Shown: positions 1 through 4,872 of the stretch, one piece after another
Layout of the letters: every line of letters begins with the position of its first letter
Numbering within the stretch: position 1 is the first letter of the stretch
NCBI GenBank assembly: GCA_029946075.1
Contig: JAQSDT010000164.1
Span: forward strand, 1-6,001
DNA: 6,001 nucleotides
Reading direction: 5' to 3'
Source of the DNA: a bacterium
Lineage (GTDB): Bacteria; Pseudomonadota; Alphaproteobacteria; Rhizobiales; Xanthobacteraceae
Translations under genes and position numbers: made by a program
Notes under the pieces: generated by a model
What the model was told of the DNA's origin: nothing
Databases searched by the model: none
What the model saw: the letters and a program-made list of their open reading frames with translations, nothing else

Positions 1-54
1 CGTTTCAGCCGACGTCAACGCAGTGACATCTGGCGTCGAGTGAACCCGAACAAC

Positions 55-69
55 AGGAGACTGACCGTG
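55..69 (+). promoter_or_regulatory. Ribosome binding site and GTG start of the broken small gene
   Basis: AGGAG at 55-59 lies 7 nt before a GTG at 67-69, which is the best translation-start signal in the first 150 bases. Read straight, this GTG opens a frame that ends at 348 and has codon use unlike the rest of the window. The frames with good codon use are +3 (about 75-122) and then +2 (122-454). I infer that this is the original start of the gene ending at 454, now separated from it by frameshifts. Confidence 0.4.
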
Positions 70-124
70 AGCAGAATCACACCCGCGATCATCTCAATCT
101 CGGCATCGGTGGCGCGAGCGGCAG
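67..124 (+). other. Probable frameshifted 5' part of the small gene at 152-454
   Basis: Frame +3 from about 75 to 122 translates as NHTRDHLNLGIGGASG, with mostly C, T or G at the third codon position, as in the neighbouring genes. It then runs naturally into frame +2 as QDAAFTQFGEVAVPNQ if one base is restored near 120-124, where the sequence reads AGCGGCAGGACG. Frame +3 has no ATG, GTG or TTG start of its own downstream of its stop at 24-26. A second shift between the GTG at 67 and about 75 is therefore also needed. Whether these are real mutations, giving a pseudogene, or sequencing errors cannot be decided here. Confidence 0.4.
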
Positions 125-151
125 GACGCGGCCTTCACCCAGTTCGGCGAA

Positions 152-454
152 GTGGCGGTGCCGAACCAGTCCGGCCACATCTATCTCGTCACCAACCGGC
201 ACGGCCAGCATCGTCTGATCACGGTGGCGCGGCTGGCGATCTCGGGCGAGATGTACGGCATCATCACGACGCTGCTGGCGGGCCGTGGATCGCTGCTGAC
301 GCCGATCGCGGCGCCGATCGCCTACATTCCCGTCAAGATGGTGAATAGCCCCACATTTGGCCGCGTTTCGGCCGATAATCCCAATTATGAGCTGTATCGC
401 CAGCATTTGCGGCGAACGACGGAAGAGCCGTTTGCGCTGTTTCTGCCGGGCTGA
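152..454 (+). CDS. Small hypothetical protein, 3' part of a probably frameshifted gene
   Basis: I do not recognise this protein. The 100-residue frame begins at a GTG (152) and ends at the TGA at 452-454. Third codon positions are strongly G/C and the stretch looks genuinely coding. The sequence has a hydrophobic central part (AISGEMYGIITTLLAG, then LLTPIAAPIAYIPVKMV) and a polar C-terminal tail ending EEPFALFLPG; no signal peptide or known catalytic motif is visible. The start at 152 is doubtful because no Shine-Dalgarno sequence precedes it. The same frame stays open upstream to a stop at 68-70, and coding-like sequence continues in another frame further 5'. The native product was probably about 125-130 residues long, starting at the GTG at 67, so this entry is either the remnant of a pseudogene or a gene with base errors. 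It is followed by the cold-shock gene leader, with no sign of an operon. Confidence 0.5.
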   Translation: MAVPNQSGHIYLVTNRHGQHRLITVARLAISGEMYGIITTLLAGRGSLLTPIAAPIAYIPVKMVNSPTFGRVSADNPNYELYRQHLRRTTEEPFALFLPG

Positions 455-632
455 CGCGCTTTCACCTTGCATTTTCTACAGAAGAGACTATGTGAAGCTC
501 ATTCGAATGACCGCTCTGCCTTGTTGACCGCGCCGATACCGGCTCCTTTCCCCAAGACATCGTTGAAATCGGATCAAGCCTGCGCGGAGGTCGTGCAGGC
601 AAAGCGCTTTCGCGCATCTTGGAGATAGTTAC
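455..632 (+). promoter_or_regulatory. Leader region of the cold-shock gene with several palindromes
   Basis: This stretch has no convincing gene. It contains a 12-bp perfect palindrome TCATTCGAATGA (499-510), and a stem GCCTGC/GCAGGC (578-583 with 595-600, 11-nt loop). There is also a perfect palindrome AAAGCGCTTT (601-610), whose GCGC half can instead form GCGC-TTTC-GCGC (604-615), a hairpin ending 5 nt before the Shine-Dalgarno GGAG (621-624). Long structured leaders that change fold with temperature are known for cspA-type genes; that this one works so is inference. A TTGACC at 524-529 could be a -35 box, but no good -10 follows it, so I do not place the promoter. Confidence 0.4.
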
Positions 633-842
633 ATGGCTACCGGAACAGTTAAGTGGTTCAACGCGACCAAGGGCTTCGGCTTCATCCAGCCCGACGACGG
701 CGGAACCGACGTTTTCGTTCACATCAGCGCCGTCGAACGTGCAGGCCTGAGCTCGCTCAATGAAGGTCAGAAGATCTCGTTCGAAGCGAAGAAGGACCCG
801 ATGCGCGGCAAGACCAGCGCCGAGAACCTTCGCGTCGACTAA
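633..842 (+). CDS. cspA: Cold-shock protein, CspA family (single cold-shock domain)
   Basis: This is a 69-residue protein consisting of one cold-shock domain, an OB-fold beta-barrel that binds single-stranded RNA and DNA. Members act in the cytoplasm as RNA chaperones that melt structure in mRNA during cold or general stress. The start MATGTVKWFNATKGFGFI is typical. RNP1 is KGFGFI (residues 13-18) and RNP2 is VFVHI (27-31), with the nucleic-acid-facing aromatics W8, F15, F17, F28 and H30 present. The length matches the family norm of about 65-75 residues. GGAG at 621-624 lies 8 nt before the ATG and supports this start. The gene appears monocistronic, with its own leader upstream and an intrinsic terminator downstream. 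Alphaproteobacteria carry several csp paralogues, so the symbol is a family label. Cold induction of this copy is not shown by the sequence. Confidence 0.97.
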   Translation: MATGTVKWFNATKGFGFIQPDDGGTDVFVHISAVERAGLSSLNEGQKISFEAKKDPMRGKTSAENLRVD

Positions 843-903
843 ACAGATCGGCGGCGGATCACCACGGATGTAATGGGATCCTTCGGCTGCCTTCTGAACG
901 ATC

Positions 904-935
904 AAGCCCGTTGGCGATAAGCCAGCGGGCTTTTT
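904..935 (+). terminator. Intrinsic terminator after the cold-shock gene
   Basis: AAGCCCGTTGGC (904-915) pairs with GCCAGCGGGCTT (921-932) through 12 base pairs, including one T-G wobble, around the 5-nt loop GATAA. The stem runs directly into TTTTT (931-935). This is a textbook rho-independent terminator, 61 nt after the cold-shock stop codon. It implies that the glycosyltransferase downstream is transcribed from another promoter. Confidence 0.9.
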
Positions 936-1009
936 CATGCGCTGCCATCGATGCCTCGAGGGGCGAACGAACCCGTCGCGCTGTTTCTGAACGAACAATG
1001 CCTGTAACG

Positions 1010-1045
1010 TCACCGCAAGGTCGGGGAGGTCCCGGCATGCGGTGA
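1010..1045 (+). promoter_or_regulatory. Nested hairpin just upstream of the glycosyltransferase start
   Basis: TCACCGCA (1010-1017) is exactly complementary to TGCGGTGA (1038-1045). Inside this stem, CGGG (1022-1025) pairs with CCCG (1031-1034). The loop contains the only strong Shine-Dalgarno-like sequence nearby, GGGGAGG (1023-1029), partly in the inner stem. That sequence lies 25 nt before the ATG at 1055, too far when linear. Folding brings the base of the stem to 9 nt before the ATG. A role in translation control is inference. The rest of the 843-1054 gap holds the terminator at 904-935 and nothing else I can name. Confidence 0.35.
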
Positions 1046-1054
1046 TGGACGACG

Positions 1055-2512
1055 ATGCAGCAGCCGGAACCAGTTGCAATTCTCCCGCTGTTTTCGATCG
1101 TCATCCCGCTTGAATATCATCGCGGCCAATGGGAACGCTCCTGGCTGGGATGGCAATCCCAGACGATCGACAAGGCCGCCTACGAGATCGTGCTGGTTAT
1201 CCCGCCGGATTTTCCGGAGCGTGACGAACTGCACAGGCTCGCAACTTCCACGACCCGGCTCGAATTCGCCGAAGATTCCCATGATATCGGCCTTTGCGCG
1301 ATCGGGGCGGCGAGGGCCCGCGGCCAGTATCTGTTTTTCACGGAATCGCATTGCTGGCCGGAGCCCGACGTACTCGAACTCTGCCGCCAGGCATTTCGCG
1401 ATCATCCGGACTGGGCCGGATTTTCCTGCCGCTCGGTTCGTATTTGTCACAACAAGCTGTCCGAGGCCGAAGCGGATATGTACCAGTCCGATATCGAGTT
1501 CGGCATGGAGGAGCATCCGTGGCGCAAGGTTCTCGACCAATGCTTCGTGACGCGCCGGGAGGCCTACGAGGAATGCGGCGGCTTGCGCCCGGAATTCGGA
1601 CATTTCGCCGAATGGGTTTTGGCGGCCGACTATTACGCGCGCGGCTACAAGATCGGCTATCTGAACGAGGCGCAATTTCATCACTACTATGTCGGAGCGC
1701 TCGGTGAGCTCAAGGCCTTCACGCTGGATTTCGTGCAGGGCGAGATCCGATATTTCAGCCTCGGTGCGTGCAGACCCGGTAGTGAGCTTCTGGAAGTCCC
1801 GGTGGAGTGGAGCTGTCGGGATAATCTCGATGCAGCAATGGCGCGTGACATCGTCCGGACGATTGCAGCCAACTTTCTCGCCGATGTGAGGCTCCGCCAG
1901 TTGCGCCGCGGCATGGCTGCGATTTGGCGCTGGCTTCCGCCCGCGATTTTCGGAGACGGTCTCGCACGAGGCGGCAGCGCTATCACCGCGATATATGCGC
2001 GGCTCGTCTTGATCGTGGTCGCACTGGCGGGCTCGCGCGAGAGCGTCGCGCGCGCCATGAAGACCTATATCGCGGCACTGATACGATATCAGCGCCTGAG
2101 CAGTATCCGCGCGGCGCGTGCCGGGACTGCCGGTTATGCGGCCACGCGGTCGGGCGGCCTGATTTCCACGCCATCCGGCTTCTACCCTCCGGAGCGATGG
2201 AACGATCGCCATTTTCGGTGGAGTGAAACGGAGGCTGCGGTTCGGATTGAAGGCCGTCCCGGGCGCAACACGGTCCGCATCGAATGCATCGACGTACGCG
2301 AACCGCTGAACCGGATCGACTTGCGTTTGTTTCTGGACGGCCGGGCCATCGCGAACGAAACGATCGCTTATGGTGCCGACAAGATCGAATTCCCGGTCGA
2401 CCTGCCGCCGTCCGGCATCGGCACGCTGGCGTGGATGTGTCGTCCCTTCCGCGCCGTCGCCGATCGGCGGCGCCTCGGCCTGCCGGTTGCGCGCATCGAG
2501 GTGAACACCTGA
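1055..2512 (+). CDS. Family-2 glycosyltransferase (GT-A fold) with C-terminal beta-rich module
   Basis: This is a 485-residue protein. The N-terminal 210 or so residues match the GT2 family, which transfers a sugar from an activated nucleotide-sugar to an acceptor in cell-surface polysaccharide, lipid or protein glycosylation. FSIVIPLEY (13-21) is the first beta-strand of the nucleotide-binding fold. ARARGQYLFFTESHCWPEPD (86-105) takes the place of the usual metal-binding DxD region, here TESHC. FAEWVLAADYYARGYKIGYL (184-203), then HHYYVG, fits the acceptor/base region, where many members have ED. Residues 306-327 form a hydrophobic segment, likely membrane-associated. The last 110 residues (about 374-485, opening SGFYPPERWNDRHFRWS) look like an added beta-sandwich module. 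The ATG at 1055 is the first start after an in-frame TGA at 1043-1045 but has only a weak ribosome binding site. Donor and acceptor are unknown, and no other polysaccharide genes are present in the window. Confidence 0.85.
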   Translation: MQQPEPVAILPLFSIVIPLEYHRGQWERSWLGWQSQTIDKAAYEIVLVIPPDFPERDELHRLATSTTRLEFAEDSHDIGLCAIGAARARGQYLFFTESHCWPEPDVLELCRQAFRDHPDWAGFSCRSVRICHNKLSEAEADMYQSDIEFGMEEHPWRKVLDQCFVTRREAYEECGGLRPEFGHFAEWVLAADYYARGYKIGYLNEAQFHHYYVGALGELKAFTLDFVQGEIRYFSLGACRPGSELLEVPVEWSCRDNLDAAMARDIVRTIAANFLADVRLRQLRRGMAAIWRWLPPAIFGDGLARGGSAITAIYARLVLIVVALAGSRESVARAMKTYIAALIRYQRLSSIRAARAGTAGYAATRSGGLISTPSGFYPPERWNDRHFRWSETEAAVRIEGRPGRNTVRIECIDVREPLNRIDLRLFLDGRAIANETIAYGADKIEFPVDLPPSGIGTLAWMCRPFRAVADRRRLGLPVARIEVNT

Positions 2513-2526
2513 CGGCGCTTCAGGTG
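2506..2526. terminator. Small hairpin between the convergent genes, weak terminator candidate
   Basis: CACCTG (2506-2511) and CAGGTG (2521-2526) form a 6-bp stem with a 9-nt loop. The stem overlaps the glycosyltransferase stop codon and sits 7 nt past the stop of the oppositely directed acyl-CoA synthetase. It could serve both directions, but neither side has a T-run, so it is at best a weak terminator. Confidence 0.25.
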
Positions 2527-2532
2527 CCGGCG

Positions 2533-4080
2533 TTACGATGCGAGCTTGTCGGTCGCCTTCGTCGCGCCGAAGTTCTTGCGCAATGTCGGCTTGTGAATCT
2601 TCCCCGTCGCGTTGCGCGGCAGGGCGTCGACGAACTCGATCAGCCGCGGGCATTTGAACCGCGCCAGGTTGGCCGCGCAGTGCGCGTGGATATCCGCCGG
2701 CGTCAGCGTATGTCCGGGCTTGACGGCGACGATCGCCATGCCGACTTCGCCCCATTGCTCGCTCGGGATGCCGATGATCGCGGCCTCGGCGATCGCACCC
2801 AGCTGATGCAGCACGTTCTCGACTTCGGCCGGATAGACGTTCTCGCCGCCGGAGATGTACATGTCCTTCCAGCGGTCGACGATGTAGTAAAAACCCTCCT
2901 CGTCGACGCGCGTGGCGTCGCCGGTGTGGAGCCAGCCGTCGGTGAACGATGATTTGTTGGCCTCGTCCCGGTTCCAGTAACCCGGCGTGACGTTCGGTCC
3001 CTTGACCCAGAGCTCGCCGAGTTCGCCGACATCGGCATCCGATCCGTCAGGGCGGACGATCCGCACTTCGGTATGCAGCACCGGCTTGCCGGACGAGCCG
3101 GCCTTGCGCGCGGCGTCCTCCCTGTCGAGCGTCAGCACGGCCGGGCTGGTTTCGGTCATGCCGTAACCCTGCTGCAGCGCCACGCCGCGTTGTTCCCACA
3201 CTTTCAGCAGCGGCACCGGCATCGGCGCGCCGCCGACGCCGCCGATCACGATCCGGCTGAAGTCGGAGGTCGCGAACGCCGGATGCTGCGCCATGAACTG
3301 GTAGATCGAGGGCACGCCGAAGAACTGGTTGATACCCTGCGCGGGGTCGCTGATCAGCTGCAGCGCCGTGCCCGGATCGAACGCGCGCATGATCAACACG
3401 GTGCCGCCGGCATGCAGCACCGGGTTGGTGTAGCAATTCAGCCCGCCGGTGTGGAACAGCGGCAGCACGGTCAGCAGCACGCTCGACGGCGAAATATAGG
3501 CGGGACCGCCGAGGTTGACGCAATTCCAGAACGTCATGCCGTGGGTGATGATCGCGCCCTTGGGCAGGCCCGTCGTGCCCGACGTGTACATGATGGTCGA
3601 GATGTCGTCGTGCGTGACGTCCGCGATGCGGTCGAGCGGCCTTGCGCCCGCGATCGCCGCTTCATAAGAGCCGCCGTGCCCGAACAGCAACGCCGACGAG
3701 ACGTTGCAGAGCCTGGCGACGGATAGCGCGACCTCGGCCAGATCGTTGTCATGCACCATCACTTTCGGCGAGGAATCGCCGACGATGAATTGCAGTTCGG
3801 GCACCGTCAACCGCGTGTTCAGCGGCAGGAACACCGCGCCGATCCGGCCGCAGGCGAACTGCACTTCCAGCGTATCGGTGGTGTTGAGCGCCAGCACCGC
3901 GACGCGGTCGCCGCGCCCGACCTTCAGCGTATCGCGCAGATGGGTCGCGAGCCGCGAAATGCGCGCGTCGAATTGCCCGTAGGTCAGGCGGCGGTCGGTT
4001 GCCAGATCGATCGCCGCAACCTTGTCCGGCGTGCGGCGGCCGAAATGAGCGATCCAGTCGTAATGGCGAACCGGCGACAT
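2533..4080 (-). CDS. Acyl-CoA synthetase / fatty-acid--CoA ligase (ANL superfamily)
   Basis: This 515-residue, full-length, AMP-forming enzyme would activate a carboxylic acid in two steps (acyl-AMP, then acyl-CoA) in the cytoplasm. The ANL core motifs are all present in order: the P-loop YTSGTTGLPK (165-174), GYGMTE (305-310), DGWLHTGD (381-388, with the ribose-binding Asp388), the hinge region DRWKDMYISGGENVYP (402-417), and the C-terminal PRNATGK (488-494), whose Lys494 is the adenylation lysine. No key residue is missing, so the protein should be active. GGAGAG (4085-4090) lies 4 nt before the ATG and supports this start. It converges on the glycosyltransferase with a 20-nt gap and diverges from an acyl-CoA dehydrogenase, which suggests a role in degrading a fatty or aromatic/alicyclic acid. 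Chain length and substrate cannot be told from the sequence; feruloyl- or cyclohexanecarboxyl-type ligases are alternatives to a fatty-acyl ligase. Confidence 0.93.
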   Translation of the reverse strand: MSPVRHYDWIAHFGRRTPDKVAAIDLATDRRLTYGQFDARISRLATHLRDTLKVGRGDRVAVLALNTTDTLEVQFACGRIGAVFLPLNTRLTVPELQFIVGDSSPKVMVHDNDLAEVALSVARLCNVSSALLFGHGGSYEAAIAGARPLDRIADVTHDDISTIMYTSGTTGLPKGAIITHGMTFWNCVNLGGPAYISPSSVLLTVLPLFHTGGLNCYTNPVLHAGGTVLIMRAFDPGTALQLISDPAQGINQFFGVPSIYQFMAQHPAFATSDFSRIVIGGVGGAPMPVPLLKVWEQRGVALQQGYGMTETSPAVLTLDREDAARKAGSSGKPVLHTEVRIVRPDGSDADVGELGELWVKGPNVTPGYWNRDEANKSSFTDGWLHTGDATRVDEEGFYYIVDRWKDMYISGGENVYPAEVENVLHQLGAIAEAAIIGIPSEQWGEVGMAIVAVKPGHTLTPADIHAHCAANLARFKCPRLIEFVDALPRNATGKIHKPTLRKNFGATKATDKLAS

Positions 4081-4139
4081 GTTTCTCTCCGCATCGGGCG
4101 GTCTGCGCCGCCGGTTTTGTTTGATGGTGTTCCCTCTCG

Positions 4140-4156
4140 CAAATGTAGCTCATTTG
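4140..4156. promoter_or_regulatory. Candidate operator: AT-rich inverted repeat upstream of the synthetase
   Basis: CAAATG (4140-4145) and CATTTG (4151-4156) form a perfect 6-bp inverted repeat separated by TAGCT. It lies 59 bases upstream of the synthetase start codon, in an AT-rich patch between GC-rich stretches. Its size and symmetry would suit a dimeric regulator such as a TetR-family protein. No regulator gene is visible in the window, so this remains a candidate only. Confidence 0.25.
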
Positions 4157-4179
4157 GTCTTGCGTGGAGTGGCTGGGGT

Positions 4180-4670
4180 GTCGGGATAGAGCGAGCGCGA
4201 ACGGACGATACAGTTGAGCGTTCTCGCGACGCATTTTGCCCGAGCTTTGCCATCGATTTCCTTCGACCCTCCAGGACGAGGGCGCAGGGAATGCCGGGTG
4301 CACGCCGCACCCGAGGTCTCGTGCGCAAGTGTGTGCAAAAGGAAATGCGCACACGAGCATACAGGTGAAGCGGAGGCATCCGACATTCCCTGCGCAATGG
4401 CTTTACGGCCTATATCGTGCTCTCCCCGGAGAACGGCTCTTTTGCCTCCGTCGCCCCCGGGAAAATCCCGGGAGCTTGGCGCCAGCACCGCGACGCCAGG
4501 ACCACACGACTTCGCCGTACGCATCCGTGCCGTTCGTCAAAGGCGCAGCTGCGTCCACCGCATCCCGCCCCGCGTTCGTGACGATCGCGAAACGCCCCTC
4601 GTACCGGGACGGGACCGGGGCAAAATAATGCTGATTTGGGTCGGACGTCAACCGGAATTTCGGAAAATCA
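4180..4670. repeat. Interspersed structured repeat of the Bradyrhizobium group (ends approximate)
   Basis: From memory, this stretch closely resembles a non-coding sequence found in many copies in Bradyrhizobium and relatives, with recognisable blocks GCGCAGGGAATGCCGGGTGC, TTTACGGCCTATATCGTGCT, AGGACCACACGACTTCGCCG and CGTTCGTGACGATCGCGAAA. It shows strong internal symmetry. Arm 4282-4301 pairs with 4376-4395 over 20 positions (18 Watson-Crick, one G-T, one mismatch). Inside it, 4318-4327 pairs with 4346-4357 with a 2-nt bulge. Separately, CCCGGGA/TCCCGGG (4456-4462 with 4466-4472) forms a tight hairpin. Open frames in it on both strands are overlapping, with no ribosome binding sites or recognisable domains, and I treat them as chance. 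It fills most of the spacer between the divergent genes. Confidence 0.7.
4282..4395. repeat. Long imperfect inverted repeat within the interspersed repeat
   Basis: The outer arms 4282-4301 and 4376-4395 pair at 19 of 20 positions counting one G-T; the mismatch is C4294 against A4383. Within the enclosed 74 nt, CTCGTG (4318-4323) pairs with CACGAG (4352-4357), and CGCA (4324-4327) pairs with TGCG (4346-4349). The DNA, or an RNA made from it, could fold into a single long stem of about 114 nt. Confidence 0.8.
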
Positions 4671-4810
4671 GAAATTGAGCCCGGGCCCGTCAAACAAATC
4701 CAGGCGTCCAGTTGCTGGTTGTTCCATCCGCGCGCACCGCGAGACTATGACAGCCGCTCGACGCAAGTTTGCGCATGCAAAATCAGGGCATCGTGGACTA
4801 TTGCTTGTTC
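4671..4810. other. Intergenic stretch upstream of the dehydrogenase, no gene seen
   Basis: No credible gene is present. Two small symmetries occur: AATTTC (4656-4661) with GAAATT (4671-4676), at the edge of the interspersed repeat, and TTTGC-GCAT-GCAAA (4768-4781). The promoter of the dehydrogenase should lie here or inside the preceding repeat, but I could not find a -35/-10 pair good enough to place it. Confidence 0.4.
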
Positions 4811-4859
4811 GGGCATGATCGCATCGGAAAACCGGTAGCCACTTTTCCGGATCATGCCC
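4811..4859. repeat. Rhizobiales-type palindromic repeat abutting the dehydrogenase ribosome binding site
   Basis: GGGCATGATC (4811-4820) is exactly complementary to GATCATGCCC (4850-4859). Inside, after a 4-nt bulge GCAT, CGGAAAA (4825-4831) pairs with TTTTCCG (4843-4849) around an 11-nt loop containing CCGGTAGCCAC. From memory, hairpins of the form GCATGATC...GGAAAACCGG...CACTTTTCC...GATCATGC are scattered through Bradyrhizobium, Mesorhizobium and other Rhizobiales genomes. This copy ends 2 nt before the Shine-Dalgarno sequence of the following gene. Confidence 0.8.
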
Positions 4860-4861
4860 CC

Positions 4862-4867
4862 GGGAGG
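4862..4867 (+). promoter_or_regulatory. Ribosome binding site fixing the dehydrogenase start
   Basis: GGGAGG at 4862-4867 lies 5 nt before the ATG at 4873, an ideal Shine-Dalgarno placement. It decides the start of the acyl-CoA dehydrogenase. It immediately follows the palindromic repeat, so in RNA it would sit at the foot of a stem-loop. Confidence 0.8.
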
Positions 4868-4872
4868 ACATC

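Noticed and set aside
40..348. 102-codon plus-strand frame from the GTG region to 348
   Set aside because: Beyond about position 75 its codon use is poor, and it overlaps a frame with much better coding character (152-454). Only its start signal seems real.
524..552. TTGACC (524-529) as a -35 promoter box for the cold-shock gene
   Set aside because: At the normal spacing the -10 position reads TTTCCC, which is not a usable match.
462..1079. 205-codon minus-strand frame across the cold-shock gene
   Set aside because: It is antisense to a certain cold-shock gene and its terminator, with no domain or start signal.
1010..2755. Long open frame on the minus strand (581 codons) across the glycosyltransferase
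   Set aside because: It lies antisense to a gene with clear GT2 motifs and also runs over the end of the synthetase. Its translation is rich in Arg/Ala/Asp with no recognisable domain, as expected for a mirror frame in high-GC DNA.
4150..4678. Several overlapping open frames on both strands in the divergent spacer, including one beginning MRTAKSCGPG
   Set aside because: They sit inside the interspersed repeat, overlap each other in different frames, lack ribosome binding sites and contain palindromes. From memory, such translations recur as spurious hypothetical proteins in Bradyrhizobium genomes.
4796..4801. GACTAT as a -10 box for the dehydrogenase
   Set aside because: No reasonable -35 sequence stands 16-18 nt upstream.
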